Assembly: GCA_013359265.1 (NCBI GenBank)
Contig: JABWCD010000016.1
Span: 122,962-186,961, forward strand
Length of the DNA: 64,000 bases
From: Candidatus Hydrogenedentota bacterium
Lineage (GTDB): Bacteria; Hydrogenedentota; Hydrogenedentia; Hydrogenedentales; SLHB01
Direction of reading: 5' to 3'
This document shows positions 28,494 through 38,975 of this stretch, in pieces. A program made the translations under genes and the position numbers. Numbering within the stretch: the first letter of the stretch is position 1; every line of letters starts with the position of its first letter. The notes under the pieces were generated by a model that was not told the DNA's origin, ran no database searches, and saw only the letters and a program-made list of their open reading frames with translations.

Positions 28494-30308
28494 TTACGCC
28501 CCCGGTTGTGCCTGTGCGGCCGGGCCGCCCGTACTGCCCCCAGTACCGTACTTCTGCAAATCATGTGGCACCCACCACTCGCGCGGATCGGCACCCTGGG
28601 CGTACACGTAGACATTACGAAAGCGTTTGTCCAAGGCCCCGAGCGTGTAAATATTGAACAGGAAGGTATAGGGCTGCTCGTCGGCGACGATTTGGTGGAA
28701 CCGGTGGAACATGGGTATTCGTTTGCTCCGATCGAATTCCACACGAATATCCTCCATGAGTTGGTCCGCTTCCGCGTTCTTGAAGCCGGGATAGTTCGAT
28801 CCTTGTTCGGCCTGAGACGAGTGCCATACCTGATACGGATCCGAATCGATGGGGATAGCCCATTGTAGCGTAATCGCATCGAAGGCGCGTTTGGTCAAAC
28901 TGTCGATCAGGCTGCCCCACTCGCGCGGCAGGACCGTCATCGCGATGCCGGCCTTTTTCAGTTGTTCCTGATATACGGTCGCCAGCACTTCATACTCGTG
29001 ACTGTTTGCTGGAATGACATAACCAAACTCGAACCTGGCGCCGTCTTTGTCCAAAACACCGTCGTTATTACTGTCCTTCCAGCCAGCATCCGACAGTAGC
29101 GTTTTTGCTCCCGCCGGATCGAAGGGAATCGGGGTGACAGATGCGTCATACTCCGGGCTTCCCGAGAATTCAGGTCCGGTCACGACGATGCCAAGTCCGT
29201 AGAATACCTCGCGCAGAATCGTCTCGCGGTCAAGCAGCATGGTGAGCGCGTGCCGGACCTTCTTATCCTGGAACAGCGGCCTGCGTTGGTTCCATGCGAT
29301 ATAGCTGTATCCCCCGACATAACCGGGCCGGGAAAGCGTCGTGAAGCGGTTGGCGCGTGCGGCGAATTCCGGAGTCTCCCCACGGGTATGCCACTGTTCG
29401 GGCGTCAGACCGATGGAATCGAGGTCACCGCGCATAAACACCTCGAGCGCGGAATCGTCATCGGTGATTACGCGCCAGACAAATTTCTCCAAGTGTGGAA
29501 GTCTGCTCGTGTCCCAATAATTCGGATTTCGACGCAATACGATCTGGTTGTTTGTTTCCCAAGTCTCAAACACGTACGGTCCCGAACCTACGGGTTTGCG
29601 GTTGAACTCGCCGGTATTGAAGTCGCCCTGTCCGTAGATATGCCTCGGAAATATCGGCAAGTCCCCGAATACGATGAGGTGTCGGAAATATGGCTTCGAA
29701 CATCGAATCACTATCGTATGGTCATCCGGCACGTCCGCGGACTGAATGTCCTGGATGTAGTTCCGGAGGTCCGCGGTTTCATTTTTCGGGTTTAGAATGG
29801 CGTCGAGCGTGAACTTAACGTCATGGGCGGTAACCGGAGTGCCGTCCGAAAACGTCGCGCTCTTGTTCAAGTGGAACGTATAGGTCAAGTGGTCTTCTGA
29901 AATCTCCCAAGATTCCGCCAGCGAAGGTGCAGCCTGCAACGTGCGGTTATCCAGCCGAATAAGGGTCTCGAAAATATTGTAGTAGCAGATCCGCGCCGCG
30001 TACGCGTCCGCGGTGTCGAGAACCACATTCAGCACGGGCGGTTCGACGGCGAGCCGTGACACGACCCAATCACCGTCCGCGGGCTCGCCCTCGCCTTTTT
30101 CGCCGACCAAATCCGCAATGATTTTGGTTTGCTGTGTGGGCGCCGTGAGCGCGGACTGCACTTCCGCCACCGAATCGGGCTTGGTTGACGGCGTTTGGAC
30201 GGTATCCGGCGCAAGCGGTGTTTCCGGCGCCGAAGAGGGAGGCCCGCTGCATGCCGCCACCAGCAAGACGAGATAGATGAGAACGAACGACGGCAGGATG
30301 ATCCGCAT
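28494..30308 (-). CDS. Peptide ABC transporter substrate-binding lipoprotein
   Basis: 604 residues from the ATG at 30308; the longer open frame upstream is not needed. The lipobox LLVAAC anchors it to the outer face of the inner membrane. The solute-binding family 5 core is clear: SLAESWEISEDHLTYTFHLNKSATFSDGTPVTAHDVKFTLDAIL, then VGSGPYVFETW, VRHALTMLLDRETIL and a C-terminal PYTFLFNIYTLGALDKRF. The mature N-terminus is Pro/Ser/Thr-rich, a flexible linker. It is the first gene of the transporter operon and divergent from the RND pump. Confidence 0.92.
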   Translation of the reverse strand: MRIILPSFVLIYLVLLVAACSGPPSSAPETPLAPDTVQTPSTKPDSVAEVQSALTAPTQQTKIIADLVGEKGEGEPADGDWVVSRLAVEPPVLNVVLDTADAYAARICYYNIFETLIRLDNRTLQAAPSLAESWEISEDHLTYTFHLNKSATFSDGTPVTAHDVKFTLDAILNPKNETADLRNYIQDIQSADVPDDHTIVIRCSKPYFRHLIVFGDLPIFPRHIYGQGDFNTGEFNRKPVGSGPYVFETWETNNQIVLRRNPNYWDTSRLPHLEKFVWRVITDDDSALEVFMRGDLDSIGLTPEQWHTRGETPEFAARANRFTTLSRPGYVGGYSYIAWNQRRPLFQDKKVRHALTMLLDRETILREVFYGLGIVVTGPEFSGSPEYDASVTPIPFDPAGAKTLLSDAGWKDSNNDGVLDKDGARFEFGYVIPANSHEYEVLATVYQEQLKKAGIAMTVLPREWGSLIDSLTKRAFDAITLQWAIPIDSDPYQVWHSSQAEQGSNYPGFKNAEADQLMEDIRVEFDRSKRIPMFHRFHQIVADEQPYTFLFNIYTLGALDKRFRNVYVYAQGADPREWWVPHDLQKYGTGGSTGGPAAQAQPGA

Positions 30309-30406
30309 GGTCACGCTCCATTCTAATAGCTGAAAATGCACCGCGTGCAGTGCCCGCATCGTAGCATATGAGAATCGCTTCGCGCACGACATCAGGCAAT
30401 CGATTT

Positions 30407-30415
30407 TGGTATACT
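30407..30415 (+). promoter_or_regulatory. Extended -10 promoter of the RND pump operon
   Basis: TGG directly before TATACT (30410-30415) gives an extended -10 element; any -35 (GACATC at 30388, 16 bp upstream) is weak. Transcription would start near 30422, downstream of the ATG at 30368, and so supports the GTG at 30467 as the adaptor start. Confidence 0.5.
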
Positions 30416-30466
30416 CCGGATGCGCCCGGTGTGATCGTGTGCCGCTCCGGGAGCCGGGGGATTATC

Positions 30467-31666
30467 GTGCGCATAGCCGTATGCGTCAGTGTATTGACGG
30501 GTATTTGTTTCTTGTCCGCGGGGTGCGGCGGACACGACTCCTCGCCTGATGCACCATTGTCGACACCTGTTATTTCCGCTAAGGTTGCGACTGCCGAGAT
30601 AACCGCAGCGCCGACGGTGCGCGAAGCCGTTGGCACCGTTCGCTCGATAACGACAAGCGCGATCCAAAGCAAAGCCGTTGGGCATGTAACCGCTGTACAC
30701 GTGAAGTCCGGGGACAACGTGGAGGCGGGGGCCGTCCTTGTCGAGATTGACTCGCGAGACGCGGACGCCCAACTGAAGGCCGCGGAGAGCGGGTTGGTGG
30801 CGGCCCAGCGCGCGCTTGACGAGGCGAACAAAGGGCTTTCGGCGGCCGAGTCGGCGGCGAAGGCGGCGGAGGCTCAAAACGATTTGGCGCGTGCGACGTT
30901 TGACCGCCAATCGAAACTGCTGGCGGAAAAGGCCATCAGTAAACAGATGTTCGATGAGGCCGAGGCCGCGGCGAAATCGGCGGAAGCCGAGGCCCGCATG
31001 CGCGCCGAGGAAGTTTCCGCCGTACTCGCCAAGCGCGAACAGACGACCGCGGCAGTCGAACAGGCGCGCGCGGCCCTCGATGCAGCAAAAGTTTCGCTGA
31101 GTTACACGAAGGTCGTCGCGCCGTATGCGGGGATCATCGCATCGAAATCTGTCGATGTCGGCGATTTGGCATCGCCGGGAATGACGCTGTTCACGCTCGA
31201 AGACCGAATGTCCTACCGCCTCGAAGCGAATGTGGACGAGACAACGGTCGCTGGAATCCATGCAAACGATCCGGTGGCAGTATTGATAGACGGAATCTCG
31301 GAAAGCGCCGTTGACGGAACCGTCACTGAAATCGTGCCCGCTGCCGATCCCGCCAGCCGGACATCGATAGTCAAGATCGCATTGCCCCCCAACGACGCGT
31401 TGCGCTCGGGCCAATTTGGCCGCGCGCGGTTCGCTTCCGGCGAAACGGCGTCGCTATCGGTGCCGCGGTCGGCCCTCGTCACGCGGGGACAGTTGGAAGG
31501 GGTGTACGCACTCGACGCGAATGACGTAGCCCACCTGCGCCTCGTCAAAACGGGCAAGACGCTGGCTGACCGCGTCGAAGTGTTGTCCGGGTTGAACGAA
31601 GGCGATCGCTTTGTTGCCGAAGTTACGCCGGAAGTGGCCGACGGCGTGCGCGTCACGGCGCAGTAG
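30467..31666 (+). CDS. RND efflux periplasmic adaptor (membrane fusion) lipoprotein
   Basis: 399 residues from GTG 30467, which gives a good lipoprotein signal (MRIAVCVSVLTGICFLSAGC). The frame is also open back to an ATG at 30368. A lipoyl/barrel-sandwich half (AVGHVTAVHVKSGDNVEAGAVLVEID) is followed by a long alanine-rich coiled-coil hairpin (~residues 80-190), the second lipoyl half (VVAPYAGIIASKSVDVGDLASPG) and a beta-barrel plus membrane-proximal domain. It bridges the RND pump to an outer-membrane channel. The pump gene follows after nine bases. Confidence 0.92.
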   Translation: MRIAVCVSVLTGICFLSAGCGGHDSSPDAPLSTPVISAKVATAEITAAPTVREAVGTVRSITTSAIQSKAVGHVTAVHVKSGDNVEAGAVLVEIDSRDADAQLKAAESGLVAAQRALDEANKGLSAAESAAKAAEAQNDLARATFDRQSKLLAEKAISKQMFDEAEAAAKSAEAEARMRAEEVSAVLAKREQTTAAVEQARAALDAAKVSLSYTKVVAPYAGIIASKSVDVGDLASPGMTLFTLEDRMSYRLEANVDETTVAGIHANDPVAVLIDGISESAVDGTVTEIVPAADPASRTSIVKIALPPNDALRSGQFGRARFASGETASLSVPRSALVTRGQLEGVYALDANDVAHLRLVKTGKTLADRVEVLSGLNEGDRFVAEVTPEVADGVRVTAQ

Positions 31667-31675
31667 GCCCCCCGC

Positions 31676-34600
31676 ATGGAGTCTGCACCATCCAGGAGGC
31701 GCGGCGTCGCGGGAGCGATAGCGCACGCGTTCATCGATTCCAAGCTCACCCCGCTCATCGTCGGCGCATCCCTCCTGCTCGGCCTCGGCGCAATCATCGT
31801 TCTGCCGCGCGAGGAGGAACCGCAGATCGTCGTGCCGATGATCGATATCTTCGTGCAAATGCCCGGTGCAAGCGCGAGGGAAGTCGAAGAGCGCGTCACG
31901 AAACCGATGGAAAAGCTGTTGTGGGAGATTCCCGGCGTCGAGTACATCTACTCGACATCGAGTCCGGGTTCATCGATGTGTATCGTGCGCTTTCTCGTCG
32001 GCGAAAATGAGGAAGACGCCATTGTCCGGCTAAACCAAAAGTTGTTCGCGAACTTCGATCTAATCCCTCCCGGCGCGAGCGAGCCGCTGGTTAAACCGCG
32101 ATCGATCGATGATGTGCCGATTCTTGCGCTCACCCTCGCGAGCAAGACCTACGATCACTACACACTTCGGCGAATCGCGGCCCAACTGCACGACGCCATC
32201 AAGGAAGTGCCCGACGTATCCGAGGCCAAGATTATCGGTGGCCAGCGCAGGGAAGTGCGCGTTGTGCTCGATGCCGCGCGCATGGCCGCGCACAACGTCG
32301 CGCCTAACGCAATTCTGCAACGCCTCGGCGAGGCAAACACGCGTCTGGCCGCGGGCAGCTTTTCGTCCGCCAACTGCGAGTTTCTCGTCGAGACAGACGG
32401 ATTCCTGCGAGACGACGAGGCCGTTGGCGGCGTGGTAATCGGCGTGTTTAGCGGCCGCCCCGTGTATCTCCGCGATGTCGCGACCATCGTCGATGGACCG
32501 GAAGAGACGAAAGACTACGTCTTCTATGGGACCGGGCCGTCAGAGGGGCACGAGCCGGTGCTCGGCGCTTTGGACGATGTGGCGGCAGACGGCGGGCCGA
32601 CTCCGGCGGTCACCATCTCCGTCGCAAAACGCAAGAATACGAATGCCACGACCGTCGCGCACGCCGTTATCGATAAAGTGCGCGCTTTGGGCGGCAAGAT
32701 AGTACCTGACGGCGTGCTCGTGTCCGTTTCGCGGAACTATGGCGAGACCGCGCGCGAAAAATCGAACGAACTGCTGTATCACATGGCGCTTGCCGTTGTG
32801 TCCGTGTCGATTCTAATCGCGTTGACGCTCGGTGTCCGCGAGTCCGGCACCGTGGCGATCGCGATTCCCGTGACGCTGGCGCTGACGTTGGTCATCTTCT
32901 ATTTCTATGGATATACGATTAACCGGGTCACGTTGTTCGCGCTGATTTTTTCCATCGGTATTCTCGTGGACGACGCAATCGTCGTCGTGGAAAACATTGT
33001 GCGCCATTTCCACCTGCCCGAGAGCAACGGCCTCTCGGCGCAGGACGTCGCGGTGGAGGCCGTGGATGAAGTTGGCAATCCAACGCTACTGGCGACCGTG
33101 ACGGTCATCGCGGCGATACTTCCGATGGCGTTTGTGCGTGGCCTGATGGGCCCCTACATGGAACCCATCCCGGTGGGCGCGTCCGCGGCGATGGTCTTTT
33201 CGGTCCTTGTCTCGTTCATCGTAACGCCGTGGGCCGCGGTGAGATTACTACGTCGAAACGGAATCGGTGGAGCGGAACACGAACACAAGGAAGGCGCGCT
33301 CGATCGCATCTACCGCCGAATCATGCGGCCGTTGCTGCTGAACCCGTTCCAGCGCCTCGTGTTTCTCGGCGGCGTGGTCATTCTCCTGCTTGCGGCGTGC
33401 GCGCTCGTCCCGTTACAACGCGTGCTCGTAAAGATGTTGCCTTTCGACAACAAAAGCGAGTTCCAGATCATTGTCGACATGCCGGAGGGCACAACGCTCG
33501 AAGAGACCGCCGCGGTCACGCGTGAAATCGCCGACTACGTGAAAAGCGCGCCCGAGGTTACCGACTATCAGATGTACATCGGCGCGGCCGCCCCGCATAA
33601 CTTCAACGGACTCGTGCGCCACTACTTCCTGCGGCAGGGACCAAACGTCGCGGATATTCAGGTCAATCTCGCGTCAAAAGACGATCGCGACGCGCAGAGC
33701 CACGACATTGCGAAACGATTGCGCCCCGGTGTGCAGGAAATCGCGACGAAGCACAACGCGCGCGTGAAGGTGGCCGAAGTGCCGCCCGGTCCGCCCGTGC
33801 TGCAGACGCTAGTCGCCGAGATTTATGGGCCGGATTACGGCAAGCAGATCGATCTGGCCCGGCAAGTGCTCGAAGTTTTCGAGCAGACCGAGGGTGTTGT
33901 TGACGCGGATTGGTACGTCGAAGCCGATCAGACCAAGTATCGATTCGTGATTGACGACGAAAAGGCCGCGCTGAACGGCATCTCCGCCGCGCAAATCGCG
34001 GGTACGTTGCGCACCGCGCTAAGCGGAGTCGAAGGCGGTCTCGTACACATTCCCTCGGAAAAGGAAGATGCGCCCATCCGGCTCCAGCTCGACCGGGCGC
34101 AGCGCTCGAGCGTGGACGGGTTAAGCGCGATCAAAGTGCAGGGTGACACCGGAAACCTGGTATCCGTCGGCGAACTCGTCCGCATCGAGAAGACGTTGGA
34201 AGACAAGAGTATCTACCATAAGAACCTCATGCCCGCCGTCTACGTGACCGCGGATGTCGGCGGAACGGCCGAAAGCCCGGTCTATGTGATTCTCAATCTT
34301 ATGGAAGCGGTGGACAAACTGCAGACGCCCGGCTTGACGATTCAACAGTATTCGACGGCCCAGCCCCCGTCAACGGAGGAGTTTGTCGTCAAATGGGACG
34401 GCGAGTGGTACATTACTTACGAGGTGTTCCGCGATCTCGGTCTTGCCTTTGCCGTGGTGCTCGTGCTGATCTTCATTCTCGTCGTCGGTTGGTTCCAATC
34501 GATGAAGACGCCCTTCGTCATCATGGCGGCGATTCCGTTTTCGCTCGTCGGCATCCTCCCCGCGCACTGGCTCATGGGCGCGTTCTTCACGGCGACTTCG

Positions 34601-34918
34601 ATGATCGGCTTCATCGCCGGCGCGGGTATCGTTGTGCGCAACTCGATCATCCTCGTGGACTTCGTCGAACTCCGGCTGAAACAGGGCATGCCGCTCGCGG
34701 ACGCCGTGGTCGACGCGGGCGCCGTGCGGTTTCGCCCCATGATGCTCACCGCGGCGGCGGTCGTCGTGGGCGCGTCGGTCATTCTGTTCGATCCGATTTT
34801 TCAGGGCCTCGCGATTTCACTCATGGCCGGCGAGATCGCGTCGCTGTTACTCTCCCGCATGGCAGTGCCGATCCTGTATTACATGTCGAGAAAGCACGAA
34901 CACGCGTTCAAGCAGTAA
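31676..34918 (+). CDS. RND-family efflux transporter, inner-membrane pump
   Basis: 1080 residues, the usual length, with 12 expected membrane helices and two large periplasmic loops. The TM4 proton-relay pair is Asp432-Asp433 in [12 protein letters not shown]. The N-terminus ([44 protein letters not shown]) and the late [20 protein letters not shown] helix resemble the multidrug/unknown-substrate group rather than CzcA. Substrate is unknown. No TolC-type channel gene is adjacent, so one elsewhere must be shared. Confidence 0.93.
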   Translation: MESAPSRRRGVAGAIAHAFIDSKLTPLIVGASLLLGLGAIIVLPREEEPQIVVPMIDIFVQMPGASAREVEERVTKPMEKLLWEIPGVEYIYSTSSPGSSMCIVRFLVGENEEDAIVRLNQKLFANFDLIPPGASEPLVKPRSIDDVPILALTLASKTYDHYTLRRIAAQLHDAIKEVPDVSEAKIIGGQRREVRVVLDAARMAAHNVAPNAILQRLGEANTRLAAGSFSSANCEFLVETDGFLRDDEAVGGVVIGVFSGRPVYLRDVATIVDGPEETKDYVFYGTGPSEGHEPVLGALDDVAADGGPTPAVTISVAKRKNTNATTVAHAVIDKVRALGGKIVPDGVLVSVSRNYGETAREKSNELLYHMALAVVSVSILIALTLGVRESGTVAIAIPVTLALTLVIFYFYGYTINRVTLFALIFSIGILVDDAIVVVENIVRHFHLPESNGLSAQDVAVEAVDEVGNPTLLATVTVIAAILPMAFVRGLMGPYMEPIPVGASAAMVFSVLVSFIVTPWAAVRLLRRNGIGGAEHEHKEGALDRIYRRIMRPLLLNPFQRLVFLGGVVILLLAACALVPLQRVLVKMLPFDNKSEFQIIVDMPEGTTLEETAAVTREIADYVKSAPEVTDYQMYIGAAAPHNFNGLVRHYFLRQGPNVADIQVNLASKDDRDAQSHDIAKRLRPGVQEIATKHNARVKVAEVPPGPPVLQTLVAEIYGPDYGKQIDLARQVLEVFEQTEGVVDADWYVEADQTKYRFVIDDEKAALNGISAAQIAGTLRTALSGVEGGLVHIPSEKEDAPIRLQLDRAQRSSVDGLSAIKVQGDTGNLVSVGELVRIEKTLEDKSIYHKNLMPAVYVTADVGGTAESPVYVILNLMEAVDKLQTPGLTIQQYSTAQPPSTEEFVVKWDGEWYITYEVFRDLGLAFAVVLVLIFILVVGWFQSMKTPFVIMAAIPFSLVGILPAHWLMGAFFTATSMIGFIAGAGIVVRNSIILVDFVELRLKQGMPLADAVVDAGAVRFRPMMLTAAAVVVGASVILFDPIFQGLAISLMAGEIASLLLSRMAVPILYYMSRKHEHAFKQ

Positions 34919-34964
34919 ACGCACCGGCCCGCATTCAATTGTCGAGGAGGGAGTAATTGCGCGT

Positions 34965-37900
34965 ATGAAACGTTTCCGGAGTCTACGAGACCCGATCGTT
35001 GCCATACTTATCGTACTTCTTGCGTTCGCGGCGCTGGCGCAAGAAGGCGAAGAAGAGCGCAAGGCGTGGAACTATCTCGAAGACCAATTGACGGTAGCGG
35101 ACGAATTCCAGACGGCGCACACAAAGTGGGCGAAGCCGTACGGGCAAGGGACCATTCGTGTGCAGTTCTTCACGACATGGTTTCAAGGAAGTACTGACGC
35201 GCGCGAGATCGTCGAATTGATGCAGCGGTTCGATATCGACGGCCAGGCCGCGTTTGCCGTCGGCGGAAATCTCATCGGCGACGGTGCGCCAGACTGGTAC
35301 GGCGGCGATGCCGGGGCCGCAACGAAGCGCGTTTTGGCGTTCATCGATAGCGGCATCGACGCGTTCTTCGTGAACCAGGTCACGCTAGACCAAATCCCCG
35401 AGCATATTCGCGAGACGCTGCGCCGGCGCGTAGAGCAGGGAACTGGCCTGGTCATTGTCGGCGAGAAAGCCGCGCCGTTTGAGGGCGCTACGCCGATGGC
35501 ATCCGCGCCGCGCGACCTTCCGGCGGGTTCCTATTATTCATTCGGTGAGGGACGCATCGCCGTCCTGCCCGCCAGAGGGAAGCTCGAGTATCGGCTTGGG
35601 TGGGAAACCGAGTTGGATTACCAGATGCAGGAGCAGGGCCGTGCGCTGTTGTGGGCGGCGCGGCGTGAGCCTAAATCGCGGATCGAGATTCGTGCGCCGC
35701 ACGTTGACCGCGATGCACTACCCGCGGAAGCAATCTCGATTGGGCCATCCGGGCTGCCCGCCGGCTCAACGATTCGGGTTGTGCTACGGCGTTGGGACGG
35801 CGAGAGTATCGATGCCGGAACGTTTGACGGTCAATCATCGGCCATTCGTGTAAACATACCAAAGTTACGCGCCGGCGCCTACCACGTTGATTGTTTTGCA
35901 GAACTGGACGGGGCGATTCATTCGTGGGCCGCAGCGCCATTCGATGTAATGTCCGGGGACGAAGTCAACGAGGTCCAGCTCGCAAAGGACTGGGCGGAAC
36001 CCGGCGAAGAAGGGGCCGGCTTGATTCGTCTTTCGCGCGATACGCCGGGGTCGTCTTTCGTCGAGCTCCGGCTTGTCGACACGCACGACCGGATACTTGT
36101 TCGCGAAAGATTGCGAGCACAGGGTAGTGACGTTGCGTTTCGAACAATCGTCCCCCGCTGGGCGCCGATGTTGCTGCGCGTCGAAGCGGTTTTGATGGAG
36201 GCCGATAACGAAATATCAAGCGCGTATACATATCTGCGCGTGACCGGCAGGAAGCGGAATCAATTCAACTTCGTGATGTGGAACGTGCCGTCCGGCGACC
36301 TGGCGCCATTCGGCGTGGAAAGCATGACGCGTTACGGCGTGACGGCGTTTCTTCAGCAAGGGCCGCCGCCGCTGTGCGTTGCGGCGAGCGGCGCCGCGTG
36401 GGTCCCCTACGCCGCGAGTTTTCGCGCCAGCAGCCATACGCTCACCGCCATGCTCGAACCCGACACCGGCCTGCTGAAGTCCGGCTGTGTCTACGACCAG
36501 AGCTCGATGTCCAGGACGATCGCGGATGTCGTCGATGGCGTGCGCGTCGCGCGCGGTCATGGCGTTCTCGCGTATTCCCTCGGCGACGAGAACGCCGTTC
36601 GCGCGTCATGCCTCGGCCCGGAGTGTTTGGAGGTGTACCGAAAGTATCTCAGCGAGATGTATGGCAACATTGACGAACTAAACGCGGAGTGGGGGACGGC
36701 TTACACGACGTTTAACGACATCGAACTGCTTTCCGAAGGTTCCCTTCCCGAGCCGTACGCGCCCGAGTGGTTCAAGGAATACTACTCCGACCGGCAGGCG
36801 CTCGAACGCAGTGATAACGAAGGCGCGAAAGACGCTGCGCTCGATCGGCAGATTGATTTCGGCGCCGTCAACGACGAGATGCGCGCGCTGCAACAGGGCA
36901 ACTTCGCGCGCTGGTACGACCGCCAAGCGTTCCAGTGCGCGACCTACGTCGAATGGTGCAAACAATTCCAGGCGGCGTTCAAGAAAATTGATCCGCTGGC
37001 GCTGACCGGTTTCGAAGGCACGGACAGCTTCTCCCTGCGCAAACTCACCACACGCTCGCGCCAGGGCGGCGACCTGGACGCATTTGTGCGCGAGTTGGAT
37101 TACTACGGTTCGTACGAAGGCCCGGGTAACGAAGTCATGCGATCGATCGCGCCCAAGGGTTTCCCGATGGGAAGTTGGATCGGATACACGCCGGACGGCG
37201 AAGAACTGCGCTTCAAATTCTGGAAACAGGTTGCAGACCGGATGAACACGATTCAGTGGTGGCGCTGGGACAATTTGCAGGGATACAACGGGTTTCTCGC
37301 TCCCAACCTCGCGCCGTTTCCCGCCACGCGCGACATGTTCGAGGACACGAAGGTGGTTCGCGACGGCCTCGGCGAGTTGATCATACAGAGCGACATGCAC
37401 GACGACGGAATCGCAATGCTGTACTCGATGCCGTCCACGCACATCGCGCACTTCGACGGAAACGAGACGTACGGCCTCTACACGCGCGACCACGACCGCT
37501 GGCACACCTTGTTTCACGACGAGGGTCTGCAGTTCCGTTACGTCACGGACCGCATGCTGCGCGTGGGCGAATTCGACGCGGCGCGGTACAAAGTGCTGAT
37601 TCTTCCGCTGGCGTTCGCAATGGGCGAGCGCGAAGCGTCGGCAATCCGAGAATTCGTGAACAACGGTGGAACGGTCATCGCCGATCTGCGTCCCGCGCTA
37701 TACGACGCGCACTGCAAACCGCTCGACCAGGGATTGCTCAACGACGTCTTCGGCATCATGCAGACGGGAAACCGTGATGCGCGCACAATCGATCGCATGT
37801 CCGTCGAGGGCGAACTCAACGGGCATAAGCTCGGTATGCGTTGGGGCAACTGGCACGGCCGCGACATCTACCCGCAGATGTTCGTCGATCCGAATGTTGC

Positions 37901-38615
37901 CCTCGCGGGCGGAAAGGCCAAGGGTCAGGCAGCGTTCATCCACTTCTGGACCGGAAATCTCACGGCGCCTGTGTGCATCGTCAACGAATTCGGTAAGGGC
38001 CGCGGAATACTGTTGAATTTCTCCGTTCACGACGCGCCCTGCGCCGCATTGCTTCGCACGTTGCTCGCGGCGTCCGGTGTCACCCCCGCACTCCGGCTGT
38101 CCGCGCCGGATGAAGCCCGCGTGACGGGCGTGGAGATTTCGCGATGGAGCAGTGGCGCCGAAGAGTTCATTGTTGTGCTCGGACAAACGAATCGAGAAGT
38201 GACCATCGAGCGCGATCGACCGGCGCACGTATTCGACGTCAAGAGCCGGACCTATATCGGTCACACGTCGGCGTTCACGACATCCCTCCGCGCGAATCGC
38301 GGCTCCGTGTTTGCGTTCCTACAGGGTCCTCCAACGCTGCCGACTGTCAGCGTCGGGCAGGCCGCGAAGCGCGGTAAAGTTACGAGCGTTCGCGTTGCCG
38401 TGCCGGGCGCGAACGGCGCGCGCGCGATCGTGCTTACCCTTACCGCACCGGACGGGAACGTGGCAGACTGGATTCAATCGCCTGTTATCGTGCGCGACAA
38501 ACCGGCTTCCATACCGTTGCCTTTCGCGCACAACGACCCGGCGGGAACGTGGCGTCTTCGCGCCATGGACCTGTACACGGGCGGCCTGAAGGATGTGCCG
38601 CTCGCCTTGCAGTAG
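34965..38615 (+). CDS. Secreted GH42-like glycoside hydrolase
   Basis: 1216 residues with a signal peptide ending near AALAQ-EGE. The central TIM-barrel region has the beta-galactosidase-like YSLGDEN motif (Asp541, Glu542 the likely acid/base), followed by LEVYRKYLSEMYGNIDELNAEWGTAYTTFNDIE, a phrase typical of GH42-type barrels. The C-terminal third looks like the Rossmann/GATase-like trimerisation fold of GH42 (RYKVLILPLAFAMGEREASAIREFVNNGG) and then beta domains. Length well exceeds the ~700 residues of ordinary GH42. It starts 46 bp after the RND gene. Substrate unknown. Confidence 0.8.
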   Translation: MKRFRSLRDPIVAILIVLLAFAALAQEGEEERKAWNYLEDQLTVADEFQTAHTKWAKPYGQGTIRVQFFTTWFQGSTDAREIVELMQRFDIDGQAAFAVGGNLIGDGAPDWYGGDAGAATKRVLAFIDSGIDAFFVNQVTLDQIPEHIRETLRRRVEQGTGLVIVGEKAAPFEGATPMASAPRDLPAGSYYSFGEGRIAVLPARGKLEYRLGWETELDYQMQEQGRALLWAARREPKSRIEIRAPHVDRDALPAEAISIGPSGLPAGSTIRVVLRRWDGESIDAGTFDGQSSAIRVNIPKLRAGAYHVDCFAELDGAIHSWAAAPFDVMSGDEVNEVQLAKDWAEPGEEGAGLIRLSRDTPGSSFVELRLVDTHDRILVRERLRAQGSDVAFRTIVPRWAPMLLRVEAVLMEADNEISSAYTYLRVTGRKRNQFNFVMWNVPSGDLAPFGVESMTRYGVTAFLQQGPPPLCVAASGAAWVPYAASFRASSHTLTAMLEPDTGLLKSGCVYDQSSMSRTIADVVDGVRVARGHGVLAYSLGDENAVRASCLGPECLEVYRKYLSEMYGNIDELNAEWGTAYTTFNDIELLSEGSLPEPYAPEWFKEYYSDRQALERSDNEGAKDAALDRQIDFGAVNDEMRALQQGNFARWYDRQAFQCATYVEWCKQFQAAFKKIDPLALTGFEGTDSFSLRKLTTRSRQGGDLDAFVRELDYYGSYEGPGNEVMRSIAPKGFPMGSWIGYTPDGEELRFKFWKQVADRMNTIQWWRWDNLQGYNGFLAPNLAPFPATRDMFEDTKVVRDGLGELIIQSDMHDDGIAMLYSMPSTHIAHFDGNETYGLYTRDHDRWHTLFHDEGLQFRYVTDRMLRVGEFDAARYKVLILPLAFAMGEREASAIREFVNNGGTVIADLRPALYDAHCKPLDQGLLNDVFGIMQTGNRDARTIDRMSVEGELNGHKLGMRWGNWHGRDIYPQMFVDPNVALAGGKAKGQAAFIHFWTGNLTAPVCIVNEFGKGRGILLNFSVHDAPCAALLRTLLAASGVTPALRLSAPDEARVTGVEISRWSSGAEEFIVVLGQTNREVTIERDRPAHVFDVKSRTYIGHTSAFTTSLRANRGSVFAFLQGPPTLPTVSVGQAAKRGKVTSVRVAVPGANGARAIVLTLTAPDGNVADWIQSPVIVRDKPASIPLPFAHNDPAGTWRLRAMDLYTGGLKDVPLALQ

Positions 38616-38637
38616 CGGTCGCGAACACTGCGCATCG

Positions 38638-38666
38638 TTGGCGGAGACGCATCGGCGTGGTAGAAT
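38638..38666 (+). promoter_or_regulatory. Sigma70-type promoter of the GspF-N-like gene
   Basis: TTGGCG (38638-38643) and TAGAAT (38661-38666) are 17 bp apart. The start point would be near 38673, giving a ~33-base leader with the AAAGGAG ribosome binding site at 38691-38697. Confidence 0.6.
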
Positions 38667-38705
38667 GTAGGCGAGAGTCTTCTCCGGCACAAAGGAGTTG
38701 GAACC

Positions 38706-38900
38706 ATGCCAACCTTTGAATACCACGCCATTCGCGCGGAAGGCGACGAAGAAAAATCGTTTGTGGGCGGCGTTGTCGTCGCCAAGTCGCGGCACGAGGC
38801 CAAAGAAAAGCTGCGCGAATTGGGCCTCAAAGCAACCATGCTGAAGAAAGCCAGCGGCCTCATGGCGCTGCTGAAATGGTTCGAGGCGGACATTCGCTGA
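38706..38900 (+). CDS. 64-residue protein resembling the GspF N-terminal segment
   Basis: A strong AAAGGAG lies eight bases before the ATG and a promoter-like pair just upstream, so this is likely a real gene. The sequence MPTFEYHAIRAEGDEEKSF, then VVAKSRHEAKEKLRELGLKA, matches the cytoplasmic start of type II secretion / type IV pilus platform proteins (GspF/PilC), where MPTFxYxA...A(R/K)xxLRxxGL is usual. Real GspF proteins continue for ~330 further residues with three membrane helices; this one stops after KWFEADIR. Either an independent small protein using this fold or a relic. Confidence 0.65.
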   Translation: MPTFEYHAIRAEGDEEKSFVGGVVVAKSRHEAKEKLRELGLKATMLKKASGLMALLKWFEADIR

Positions 38901-38930
38901 GGACCCGCGCGATGCGCGTAGTGTTGATTG

Positions 38931-38953
38931 CACCCCCGCGTGGAACGGGGGTG
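38931..38953. terminator. Hairpin after the 64-residue gene
   Basis: CACCCCCG and CGGGGGTG form an 8-bp stem around a 7-base loop, 30 bases after the stop and 22 before the next start. There is no T-run; it may attenuate or shield transcripts between the two genes. Confidence 0.45.
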
Positions 38954-38975
38954 TCGTCATGATCGGGGGGAGTCC

